Origin: Chamaelirium japonicum | Lineage: Eukaryota; Streptophyta; Magnoliopsida; Liliales; Melanthiaceae | Assembly: GCA_947650365.1 (NCBI GenBank) | Contig: OX393555.1 | Span: 77,567,995 to 77,631,994 of the forward strand | Length of the DNA: 64,000 nucleotides | Direction of reading: 5' to 3' | Position numbers and translations under genes: made by a program | Shown: one piece after another, positions 54,680 through 64,000 of the stretch | How positions within the stretch are numbered: the first letter of the stretch is position 1 | How the letters are laid out: every line of letters begins with the position of its first letter | Notes under the pieces: generated by a model | The model's input: the letters and a program-made list of their open reading frames with translations, nothing else | Told to the model about the DNA's origin: nothing | Database searches by the model: none

Positions 54680-55700
54680 TTTTCATCGGTCAACTTCTGA
54701 CTGATCGGTCAAAATTGACCGATCGGTCAATTTTGACCGATCGGTTGAATTTGACCGATCGGTCAAGTTTGACCGATCGGTTAAATTCAGCCGGTCAAGG
54801 TTGGAGTGATCGGTCAGAAAGCACCATTTTCTGACTGATCGAGTAGAAATTCGACCGATCGGTTGATTATAATCGATCGGTCAAGTTTGACCGATCGGTT
54901 AAATTCAACCGGTCGAGGTTGGAGTGATCGGTCAGAGAACACAGTTTTCTGACCGATCCAGTTGAAATTCGACCGATCGGTCAAAGTGATCGGTCGAAGT
55001 GATCGGTCAAAGTGATCGGTCGAAGTGATCGGTCAAAGTGATCGGTCAAATTTTGATCGGTCAAAGTGATCGGTCAAAGTTGATCGGTCAAATTTGATCG
55101 GTCAAATTTGATCAGTCAAATTTGATCGGTCAAAGTGATCGGTCAAATTTGACCGATCAACGGAAGACCCTCTGCCAGGGTCGCGGATTAGATCTAATGG
55201 ATTAGATCGAAGAGGGGAGGAGGGCCTCGACCCATGATTGTTGAAATTCGAGGATGTTGGAGAAGGGCTGTTGGAGAAATCGATCGGGTGAAAATCGTCG
55301 ATCGGGTGGAGGTAGCCGATCGGGTGCAGATCACTGATCGGGAGAAGTTCACCGATCGGGTGAATTTCACCGATCGGGAGGTGGTCATCGATCGAACAAA
55401 CACAGATCACTGATCGGGAGAAGTTCACCAATCGGGTGAATTTCACCGATCGGGAGGTGGTCATCGATCGGAAAAACACAGCCGGTCAGGAAATGGTTGA
55501 TCGGTTGGAAGGACGGGTTTGGCACCAGATCCAGTAGGTTTTTGGCCGATCAGATGGAGGACGAAGGGGAAGAAGGGGATCGAGGTTTGCCGATCGGTCA
55601 AATTCGACCGATCGGTGGCACTGATCGGGTGATTTTTGCCTAAATCGGGAGAAAAACCCTCTCTGCGACCGATCGCTGAAACCTTCACCGGCTGGTTTTG
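54680..55700. repeat. CGATCGGT minisatellite of element C
   Basis: Two full units with the 33-nt hairpin (54808-54840 and 54926-54958; arms GATCGGTCAGA... and ...TCTGACCGATC), then short GTGATCGGTCAAA repeats of 11-15 bp (54980-55155) and GATCGGG(A/T)G-based repeats to 55480. It has decayed into shorter units compared with A, B and E. Confidence 0.85.
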
Positions 55701-57470
55701 CCCGATCGATCGCCGGCAGCCGATCTGAGGCGGAGTGCTGTTGTCGGTGCCGTGGGAGATGTTGCAGCCGGGTTCGATTTGGTGCGGGGCGGAGCTTCAG
55801 CGCTTCGTCGTCGTCAGTGGGAGAGAAGGAGAGCTCTGGGTACGGCTGTCACGGGCTTCAACTGCTGCCGCTGCCTCACTTTGGTGAATGATGTGTCATG
55901 GGCTTCAACTGTGGCCGTTGATTGGGTCAATGGGACCGTGATCGATCGCCACGCAGAAGGCTGAGTGATGATGCATAATGCCATCGTTGCTATGATGGCA
56001 CTGTTGTTGTGATGGCATTGTTGTTGTGATGGCATTGATGCACAAATGATGGCCGTTTGATGGATGTTTGGTGTTTACTCCTGTTTGAGAGACACTGTGA
56101 ATTGGATTTGAACGACAAGCTGGGTTCCGAGTGGAACTTTGAATTGGATTGAATGGCAACTTGGGTTCCAAGTGGAACTTTGAATTGGATTGAATGGCAA
56201 CTTGGGTTCCAAGTGGGACTTTGAATTGGATTGAATGGCAACTTGGGTTCCAAGTGGGACTTTCTCTCTCGGGCTCTAGGGGTCTGTCTCGAAGTTGTAA
56301 TGCCATGGCATTGCTGGTCTGAGAGTGAGTCAACGATCGGACTTGAGTGTGGTTTGATGTATCTGTATAGTTGTCTCTAGGAGATGCATTCTGGAGTCCG
56401 TCATCTTTCATCTAGCGTCGAATGCGTAGACGAACATGGGCAACTCCTGGCCAAGGGTCGATCCTTCGATTGATCGCCACTAATCGGTAACGGTCACGAG
56501 GGTCGACTACTATTGGAAGATCGGACGACGAAGGTCGGCCGATAATCCGTAGCATTGAAAGCCATGCCACGGGAGGTCATATGAGTCAGTTGGGCAGGGC
56601 TAATCCTCGTCGTAAGGAAGTTTGGATCGATCGAATGTCGATACTACGAACTAGTTGTCTTCCACTGGTGGACTAACCAGGTTAGAGAGTGCCTTTAGAA
56701 AGCAATTGAATGTTTGTGTGCTCTAAAATAGAATTCGAATGTCTTGCTACTGAATAGCGCTGAGGCTATGAGCGAAGACTTCGATTGAATGCCGAGACTC
56801 AGGTCTCGGACTTTGCTGCCTCATGCCAAGGTTGCGAGCTTGGACTTTCGATCAAATGCTAAGATGTCGGTCTCGGATTTTACTACCAAATAATAGGACT
56901 AAATTTGGACTTTGTTCGAATGCTGCGGTTCATGCCTCAGACTTCGCCCTCGAATGGTTGATGAGTTTTCGCCTTTGTCATCGACTTTTGAATCTTAGGA
57001 CGATCTGCAACGTCGGAAGATTTTTGAGGGTTGGTCGGAAGATCACGCGACTCCTGGGTGATAGTCGTGTCGTCGTTGATGCTGGCTATGAAAGATTGTA
57101 GATTCACCCCCTCATCGATGGTGGACTTCCAGAACGCATCTTCCTCGAGCATGAGAGCGCGTGATGCTCTCTTATATGAGTGTCGAGTGGTAGAAGTCTT
57201 CTGTAGTGACTTGGTAAGTTGAGGGATGTTTTGCCTCTGGAGTGACGTTGGCTGAATGCTGCAGAACGCGTTGGACCTTGATCTTTATGTCGAGATGTGT
57301 TGGGGCTGAGAGCTTGGGGCTTCGCTAGGGTGCCGAGAGCAAGTCTCGAATTTTGGACTTGCTGAGTGCCGAGGCGATGGTCGCCTCGGACTTTGTCTGC
57401 GAGTCGAGGCAGCGAAGGTGCCTCGGATTATGTATCTGAGTGTTGATATTCTGAATAAAATAGAATGATT
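55701..57470. other. Element C cargo region unrelated to A and B
   Basis: This sits where A and B have the antisense gene, but no part of it could be matched. 56097-56265 has four 42-bp direct repeats (GAATTGGATTGAATGGCAAC-based). 56750-57450 has loose repeats of a GCCGAG...CTCGGACTTTG type. Short open frames are present but show no domain. It could be captured sequence or a diverged leader. Confidence 0.55.
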
Positions 57471-57476
57471 GAATAG

Positions 57477-58090
57477 GTTTAACATTTGCACATAAGGGGT
57501 CGTGTCGCAACACGAGGCCCTAAACTTGTTAAATGACCTGGTAGCTTTAAATTGAGAGTTGTGCTGTTTCACAACCCGAAACCGTTTAACATTTGCACGT
57601 AAAGGGCCGTGTCGCAACACGAGGCCCTAAACTTGTTAAACGACCTGGTAGCTCGAAATTGAGAGTTGTGCTGTTTCACAACCCGAAACCGTTTAACATT
57701 TGCACGTAAAGGGTCGTGTCGCAACACGAGGCCCTAAACTTGTTAAACGACCTGGTAGCTTGAAATTGAGAGTTGTGCTGTTTCACAACCCGAAACCGTT
57801 TAACATTTGCACGTAAAGGGTCGTGTCGCAACACGAGGCCCTAAACTTGTTAAACGACATTGGAGATTGAAATTGAGAGTTGTGCTGTTTCACAACCCGA
57901 AACCGTTTAACATTTGCACGTAAAGGGTCGTGTCGCAACACGAGGCCCTAAACTTGTTAAACGACATTGGAGATTGAAATTGAGAGTTGTGCTGTTTCAC
58001 AACCCGAAACCGTTTAACATTTGCACGTAAAGGGTCGTGTCGCAACACGAGGCCCTAAACTTGTTAAACGACCTTGTTGCTTGAAGGTTG
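57477..58090. repeat. 107-bp hairpin repeat (element C)
   Basis: Five full units and a partial one (starts at 57477, 57584, 57691, 57798, 57905 and 58012). Each has a perfect TCGTGTCGCAACACGA hairpin preceded by AAGGGTC. Homologous to the arrays at 38340 (B) and 47780 (A) and here the most regular. Confidence 0.95.
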
Positions 58091-58139
58091 AGCTGGCTCA
58101 ACTTGGATTTGCTTGAAGGTTTGAAACTGAATGTTGCGC

Positions 58140-58800
58140 TGTCTCATAACTCAGAATCCTTCCCAGTTGGGAGTTAGTTTCCCACTGCTCCTCTCTTGTA
58201 TTGGAAAAGACTGCTCTGAGTACCAGGCTTTCGATAGGAAATTGTCTTGACAACCCTCTGGTCATAGGCTCGCTTGATCTTCTGTTGGTAGTTCGCAATA
58301 CGAATGATCGCCTGATCTCGCAGTTCTTCGGAGAAGTCAAGATCGTCGATTCGGAGCTCATCGTTTATCCCTTCTTCGACTGCTCTGGTCTTCAAGGTGT
58401 CAGTAGCCTTGTAGCTTCTTCTTGGCTTCGAGAGACCTTCCTCTGGAATGATTTCCACAGGATCCAGAGTAGACGTTGATTGGAATCGCCTTTGCTTGTG
58501 TGGGGCCAATACATTTGAGCAGTATCCCATTGTGTGACCTGAAGTAGAGATCTGCATCTTGAAGACTGTAGTACGGAAGTTTTCTTTGAAGTCTTCTGGC
58601 TTGAATTGAATCTTCTGCATTCGGCCTTCTTTGAAGAAGTCGAAGATTGGCTATCTCCAATCTTCGAGTTCGTGCGCCATAGTAAGATTGAAGGTTGGGA
58701 GTCTCCAACCCCCAGACCTATCTGTGGAGGCGATAATTTGTTGTTCGATGGTAACTTTAGGCGACTCTTGATAGTCGATTTGTATTTGCCTAGATAAGCG
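58140..58800 (-). pseudogene. Deleted integrase remnant of element C
   Basis: 58140-58395 matches the integrase C-terminal part (RIANYQQKIKRAYDQR, IDDLDFSEELRDQA). 58396-58800 matches the tether and the start of the zinc-binding part (INVYSGSCGNHSRGRSLE). The catalytic core between them is gone by internal deletion. Confidence 0.82.
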
Positions 58801-59039
58801 CTTCGGACTTTGCATTCGATTGCCAAGGCTGTCTCCTTGAGGTTCGCCGAATGTCGAGGCAACGAGTGCACCTCAGACTTTGCATTCGAGTGCCAAGGCT
58901 GTCTCCTTGGGCTTCACCGAATACCGAGGCAGCGAGTGCACCCCGGACTTCGTGGATATATAGCACATGCCTTTGCCTATCACCTCGTTGTAGTCTTTAG
59001 GTGAGCCCTTTCGTTTCAAACATCACCCCCAAGATAGGG

Positions 59040-59391
59040 ATTGGAGGAGAGTCAGAATTGAAAGGCTTAGGATATCAATGGGAGATGTCGACGACTGATT
59101 GTCTAGAAAGAACGGGTTGTTGGATTGAAGTTGAGCCGTCGACTCATTGAGTGAGTCTCGGGTCGAAACTGATATCGTTCTGAGTAACTTCCCTCTGGAT
59201 GATCCTGATAGAGTCTTTGCAATTCAGTAAAAGCGGAGGAAGCAACCAGATCGCTCGTGTCCATTCGGTTGTCTGCTCAACCGAGGGAGCTGAGAAGTTT
59301 GACTTTGAAGATTAGTTGTCTGCTCAACCGATCCGATGTTGTCGTCGAGCGTACTGAGCTTTTCGAACGAATCCCACAAACGGTGCCAAAC
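59040..59391 (-). other. Gag leader remnant and PBS of element C
   Basis: 59100-59215 matches the gag N-terminal region around MSQ(R/Q)LNF. The PBS TGGCACCGTTTGTGGGA lies at 59388-59372, three bases inside the 5' LTR. 58800-59000 holds two copies of a 90-bp repeat of unknown origin. Confidence 0.7.
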
Positions 59392-60063
59392 TGTGGGGGA
59401 AAATCTTCGTGCCGACCTGAAGACCTCGCCTCACCAGTCAGTTGAATGTTTGAGTAGAAGAGATCGTTGTTGGATCTGTTTGGTTGAAGTTGTTGCTTTC
59501 GATATGCAAACAGAGAGAATTTGACACGAGAGATGTGATATCGGAGTTCAGCCGAAGCCTACGTCTCCGTGCTATAGGGAGCAACCCGAATTCACTAACA
59601 CTTTGATCAAAGTGACGTCGACAGGCCGAGTGTCACTGAAGCCTCTCTAATCTCCCTAAAGACAAGAAGAAGATCGAGGAGAGTTGAAGGTTGAGAGAGT
59701 TGGAACCTCTGAGCTCTGATTTCTGAAATCAGATATCAGATGATGATGGCACTGATCTTTCTCTGGATTTTCTCTCTGGATTTGAAATCGGATCCATTTA
59801 CATTCGAAGGTTCTGTTATTTATAGGATTCTCTGGTGGTAAATGACGGTTTTCTGCTGTCGTATCTGGGGATCCTCCAGGTAAGGCTGGTGGGCTCCGCT
59901 GCCGTCTTAGGGGGCCCACCAGGCAGGGCCGGTGGGTCCCGCTGTGGTCTTCGGGGGCCCACCAGGCAGGGCCGGTGGGTCCCGCTGTGGTCTTCGGGGG
60001 CCCACCAGGCAGGGCCGGTGGGTCCCGCTGTTTGCAGACTTCTTGCCAAAATTTGCACCCACA
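59392..60063 (-). repeat. 5' LTR of element C
   Basis: 672 bp, about 98% identical by eye to 53880-54551. TATAAATA (minus) at 59824-59817. Confidence 0.95.
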
Positions 60064-60389
60064 CCAGCATCGGAGGCTGCCTTCTTGATAGTGTCCCTCT
60101 CAGCATTGAGAGTGGCGTTCTGTTTCGCTAACTGCAGCAGTTGGAAGTCGAGCACCGAGATCTGATAAGTTGGTGGAGGATCTTCCGTTGGCTTGGGATT
60201 AGTTTGCCCGACTGATTGTCGAAGTGGCGGAGGGATTGGTCGGTCGACCGATCTTCCGTTTCCCGAATGTGATGTTGCGTCGGAGTAAGTAAGAGGCAAC
60301 CCGAAGTTGAGCCTTTGACTCATCGATTGAGTTTCCGGACGAGGTTGGTTCTGTTGTGTATTACTTCCCTCTGGATGATCCTGAACCAT
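60064..60389 (-). pseudogene. Gag N-terminus of element A
   Basis: ATG at 60389, VQDHPEGSNTQQNQPRPETQ, then LLQLAKQNATLNAERDTIKK coiled coil up to the C insertion. The frame runs on by chance into C's LTR, giving a spurious chimeric ORF. Confidence 0.85.
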
Positions 60390-60536
60390 TTAGGGAAAGC
60401 GGAGGAAGCAACCAGATCGCCGTCGTCCGATCGGTTGTCTGCTCAACCGAGGGAGCTGGGAAGTATGGTTATCAAGATCGATTGTCTGCTCAACCGATCT
60501 GATATTGTCGTAGAACGAAATAAGCTTCTCGACCGA

Positions 60537-61088
60537 TCCCGCAAACAACGCCAAACTGTGGGCGATGATTTCCGTGTCGACCCAAAGACTCCGCCCAACC
60601 AGTCAATCGAGTCGAGTCGAAAGTCTAATCGAACGTTTGTCTAGTTTACAGGTTCGGATATTGATTTTTTCGAGTTGAACTTCTGAATAGTCGAAAGATT
60701 GTTGACACGAGATATGATCTCAGAATTCAGCCGAAGCCTATGTCTCCGTGCTATAAGGAGCAACCTGAATTCACTAACACTTGAACTGAAGTGACTTTGA
60801 CAGACCGAGTGTCACTGGTTTCTCTCCTAAAAGAAGATCGATTGATTGGAAGGTCAGAGCTCTGGATTTTTTGAAAGTTTGATTGAGAAATCAGATATTC
60901 GATCTTTTACACTTGTAGGGTCTGCTTTTTATAGAGTTTTTTGGAAAGAAAATGGGGTAGAAGGTGGTTTCTACCACCGTCGTCTGGGTTTTGGAGGAGG
61001 ACCGGTGGGTCCCGCTGTCATCTCTGTGGACCCCCAGGAAGGGCTGGTGGGTCCCGTTGTGAGGCGTTGGCCAAAATTTGCACCCACA
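60537..61088 (-). repeat. PBS and 5' LTR of element A
   Basis: Degraded PBS TGGCGTTGTTTGCGGGA at 60553-60537. The LTR runs 60557-61088 (532 bp), TGTGGGCGATG to GCACCCACA, and is followed by the target duplication AAGGA. Confidence 0.9.
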
Positions 61089-61093
61089 AAGGA

Positions 61094-61703
61094 CTTGAGC
61101 GGCTGAAAAGTGGACACGTAATGGAGATTTAATAAGCGACTGTAGGTCTGCTTGTCCTAGTGGTAGTGGTGGAAAAAGTTGCCCAGCTCAATCCTGGGGA
61201 TGTCGTGCTCGCCAAGGCCCGAAGAGCATCGACTCAGCTCCTCCCCCATATCCGACTCAACGCGACAGAATACATAGATGACCCTCCACACATTGCCGAT
61301 GACCTGGCATGGGCAGAGGCCAGATGTGTTGAGCAGTTGGGTGGCGAAAAGAGGCAACAGCAGGTACATGCCCCCGCATTCAATTGGCCCATAGAGATGA
61401 TCATCCCCATCACCTTCTCGACGCTCACCTCGCTCAGGAAGACCTGGTTCTGGTCTATCCAGAATCTTCTGTAGATCTCGAGAATGGTGGGACAATTATG
61501 AGGCTCACAAAACATCTTCAGCAACAAGGACCACTCCGAGCGCAAGGTCGCAACCTCGGAGTAGCCAGCATTATACCCGAACAACTCCTCCTCATAGAGC
61601 AGCATGAGGGGGCCCAACTCCAACTAAGTATACCAAGTGGCTCAAGGAGTCGGCGACCCTTCGGAGGGCCCTTGGTGACTTGCTTGCCACCATGCAAAGA
61701 CAT
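61094..61703 (-). pseudogene. Antisense gene of element D, 5' part
   Basis: ATG at 61703. Homologous positions to B include GPLMLLYEEELFGYNAG, KVMGMIISMGQLNAG, LLNTSGLCPCQVIGNVW and VIYVFCRVESD. A frameshift occurs near 61370, a TAG after FFHHYH, then element A. It is an old divergent copy of the same gene on the opposite strand to A, B and C. Confidence 0.75.
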
Positions 61704-61814
61704 CGAGCGGGAGGGAGTGGCTAAAAGAAGAAAAGCAATTTCACAAGAGAAAGCAAAACCTCAAAGGAGAAGATGAAAACTTGGAATGAAAGCGTGAGAA
61801 ATGAAGTTAAGATC

Positions 61815-61830
61815 GAGGAATTTATAGATG
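61815..61830 (-). promoter_or_regulatory. TATA box of D's antisense gene
   Basis: CTATAAATT on the minus strand (TATAAA at 61826-61821), about 120 bp before the ATG, the spacing seen in A and B. No G-box was found upstream. Confidence 0.5.
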
Positions 61831-61984
61831 AAAATCCTCACCCACCAAAAAAAGCGGGAGCCGAAGGGAAGCATAGCACTCAAGGTGGGACCCAAACGGA
61901 TACCCTGCAATAAAAGAGAGCCACATCAGCAACCGTTGATGCCATGTCAACAACAGTGTGTGTGTACCACATCAATATCAAGTG

Positions 61985-63110
61985 GAAAATGACCAAGTCC
62001 ATAATAGGAAAGATCGACTAAACCAATTGGTGATCCTCCAACCGATCAGCTTAGGTGCAATATCGAACGAACCTTCAAGGGGAGAAGGACGAAATTGATC
62101 GGCGAGTCACAAAACCGATCTGTCCTGAGGTGAGTCATGGCGAAGCTCCAACGGTAAATCTCCGAAACCGATTGGCGAGTCACAAAACCAATCAGTCTCA
62201 AGACGAGTCGCTCCAATGATAGACCTCCAAAACCGATCGGAGAGTCACGAAACGGATCTATCCTGAGGCGAGTCACACCAAGTATCAAATGGTAGATCTC
62301 TAAAACCAATCTCCAAGACACGAATCTGATCGGTCTCAAGGAGAGTTGCTCCAATGGCGGATATTCAAAACTGATCTCCAAGCCACAAAACTGATCGATC
62401 CCAAAGCAAGTTCCAACGGAGGCTCTAATGGTAGATCTCCAAAATTGATCGATGAGTCATAAAACCGATCGGCCCTGAGTCGAGACGCTCCAACAGCAGA
62501 TCTCCGAAACTGATCAGTTTCGTGAGTCGTCGATCGGTTTCGGAGATCTACCGTTGGAATCTCTGTGAGTCCTTAGCTGAGTCACACGAAGGCCCGAACG
62601 ACAGGTCTCCAAGCCACAAAACTAATCAGTCCCAAAGCAAGTTTCGACGGAGGCTCCAACGACAGATTTTTGAAATTGATCGACGAGTCACGAAACCGAT
62701 CAGTACTAAGGTGAGTCACACGAAGGCTCGAACGATAGATCTTCAAAACCGATCTCCAAGCCACGAAATCAGTCAGTCTCAAGGCGAATCGCTCTAATGG
62801 CAAACCTTTGAAACTGATCTCCAAGCCATGAAACCGATTGATCCTAAGGCGAGTAGCATGAAGGCTCCAACGACAGATCTTTGAAACCAATCGGCAAGTC
62901 ACGAAACCGATTCCCAAAGTGAGTTTCAGTGGAGGCTCAAACGATAGATCACCGAAACCGATCGACAAGGTCACAAAACCGATTGGTCTCAAAGCAAGTT
63001 GCGGTGAAAGTTCAAGCGATAGATCATCGAAACCAATCGGCAATGTCATTAAACCAATCGACCTCAAGATGAGTTGTAGCAAAACTCCAACAGTAAGTCT
63101 CGGAAATCGT
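61985..63110. repeat. Diverged ACCGATCGG-type repeats of element D
   Basis: Loose units of about 50-110 bp alternate GAGTCAC(A/G)AAACCGATCGG-like and CTCCAA(C/T)GGTAGATCTCC-like segments. It lies where the minisatellites of A, B and E lie, so it is probably their old counterpart. Confidence 0.6.
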
Positions 63111-63416
63111 TTGACTTATGTACAAGGGCGGTAGTGCCTCTAAGGGAGATCACAAGAACCAATCGGCTTGGGCACCCCTCCAAAAGGGTTCTCCAAGTCG
63201 ATCGTGGAAACTAATCAACCCTGGAGACAGGTTCTTAGTTCAGTCTCTAATTCTCAAGACCTCTCAAGGGTTAATCATCCCCTCTTTTGACACGACGACA
63301 AGCAACAATACATGAACCAGCAACAAACAAGCAACGGTAGACAAGAAATCAAAGCAGATCTGCACCAAGATCCCGGCCAGCCAGGTAACCACCAAGCTAA
63401 CCAGGAATGGGATAAT

Positions 63417-63591
63417 TGTGGGTGCAAAAAATGTTTAAGGCATGCAAGACAGCAAATGCCCACATCTCCAAAGTCCATGAGGGTAGCTCATGGATCACCA
63501 ATGGACCAGCAGAGGCCCAAGCTAAATAAGGCCTATGAGTACAGCTCGTGGGACATTGACAAGCCAACAAAGGCCCTAGCAGAACAAGGCT
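63417..63591 (+). repeat. Possible 3' LTR start of element D
   Basis: TGTGGGTGCAAAAAATG preceded by ACCAGGAATGGGATAAT, a degraded PPT. Interrupted after 175 bp by a poly(T)-flanked insertion. Confidence 0.5.
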
Positions 63592-64000
63592 TTTTTTTTT
63601 TTTTTTTTTTTTGAAGGGTAAAAAACGAATATATTACTGAAAAAGAAAGACAGTTACAGGACTCGGCTTAACTCTGGGTGAGTAAGCAGTACATCAGACC
63701 AAATAGGCCACCCACAGGCTCTAACCCAAAAAGGAAGAAAACACTATCTCACTGAAGTGAGTTACAATACTCCAATAAGATTGAAGCTGAAATAGGTGAT
63801 CAAAAACATCACCACAAACCATTCCTCTACCTACAGGGAACAACAACGAAGCTCCTACTCTTCCGAACAGAAGACCTGTGTATCTGAGATGAAGCTTGCA
63901 CCACTAGAGGGTCTTCCACAGTTGTAGAATCCCCACCTTTCACTGTTATGGTTACGTCCGCATCACCCCGAAGCCGGCTCGCTGAACAAACCACCATCAC
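63592..64000 (-). mobile_element. 3' end of a poly(A) retroelement (LINE-like), minus strand
   Basis: A run of more than 20 T on the plus strand is the poly(A) tail of a minus-strand insertion. Inward from it there is a non-repetitive 3' region and an open frame of about 57 codons from the window edge to a TAG at 63827-63829. No RT or endonuclease motif is visible in this short piece, so LINE is a guess; a processed transcript is possible. Confidence 0.55.

Larger units (their letters stand above)
53880..60063 (-). mobile_element. Element C: non-autonomous Tat-type derivative
   Basis: 6,184 bp with two 672-bp LTRs and target duplications CCAGC (53875-53879 and 60064-60068), inserted in A's gag. 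Interior: PPT, minisatellite, about 1.8 kb unrelated to A and B, the 107-bp hairpin repeat, integrase scraps, a gag N-terminal scrap and PBS. No RT, protease or antisense gene. The LTRs differ at about 13 sites, mostly transitions, so it is the youngest-looking insertion here. Confidence 0.93.
28615..61088 (-). mobile_element. Element A: Tat-type Ty3/gypsy element carrying nested B and C
   Basis: Bounded by LTRs (28615-29230 and 60557-61088) and a perfect target duplication AAGGA (28610-28614 and 61089-61093), inside the antisense gene of D. The span is 32.5 kb; without B and C it is about 12.8 kb, close to B's 13.5 kb. Read on the minus strand: gag, protease, RT, RNase H, aRH, integrase, then the antisense gene on the plus strand, minisatellite, PPT and LTR. 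All genes are damaged. Confidence 0.93.

Noticed and set aside
55905..56411. Frame of 168 codons with LPFNPIQ-type repeats in element C
   Set aside because: It is generated by 42-bp direct repeats, an exact multiple of three, and shows no domain.
59907..60389. Gag fused to a Gly/Pro-rich domain
   Set aside because: The first part is A's gag N-terminus and the rest is element C's LTR; the junction is the CCAGC insertion site.

Overview
This window is angiosperm nuclear DNA made almost entirely of transposable elements. No host protein-coding gene is supported. The plant call rests on Ty3/gypsy elements of the Tat type (primer-binding sites of the TGGCGCCGTCTGTGGGA type, a second archaeal-type RNase H), chromovirus-like LTRs primed by initiator tRNA-Met (TGGTATCAGAGC), and a Cassandra LTR carrying a 5S rRNA-like domain. 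The species cannot be named from this sequence.

Layout. 1-4409: 3' end of a plus-strand Tat-type element (E), inserted in an unrelated LTR. 4410-8427: LTR remnants and unassigned DNA. 8428-14334: minus-strand Tat-type element F, 3'-truncated and hit by a Cassandra solo LTR at 11543-11871. 14335-24202: chromovirus-like element G with little or no coding sequence and a very long LTR. 24203-26640: pieces of a diverged Tat-like LTR family (J). 26801-63591: a nested block. Element A (28615-61088, TSD AAGGA) sits in an older diverged element D. Element B (32223-45753, TSD GGTGC) sits in A's antisense gene. Element C (53880-60063, TSD CCAGC) sits in A's gag. A, B and C are all minus-strand. 63592-64000: tail of a poly(A) retroelement.

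How the elements work. Read 5' to 3' on its own sense strand, a full element (A or B) has LTR, PBS, gag, protease, RT, degenerate RNase H, archaeal-type RNase H, integrase, an array of small hairpins, then an antisense gene, a palindromic minisatellite, a polypurine tract and the LTR. The antisense gene has its own G-box and TATA box, a PF04195-like (putative gypsy-type transposase) N-terminal region, an acidic stretch, a coiled-coil C-terminus, two small introns and a poly(A) signal. Its 3' end converges on the 3' end of pol, with the hairpin array between them.

Most notable observations: (1) elements F, A and B all carry an in-frame UAG followed by CAA-CUA or CAA-CCA exactly between protease and RT, matching the tobamovirus-type readthrough consensus UAG-CAR-YYA; (2) the antisense gene keeps the same exon-intron structure in two copies (84-bp intron 1 and 137-nt exon 2 in both); (3) the minisatellites hold a 33-nt hairpin of constant length whose arms change together in elements E, A, B and C; (4) a second, 16-nt hairpin with paired arm changes lies between the convergent 3' ends. 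Every coding copy seen here is damaged, mostly by transition-type stops, except the visible part of E's antisense gene.
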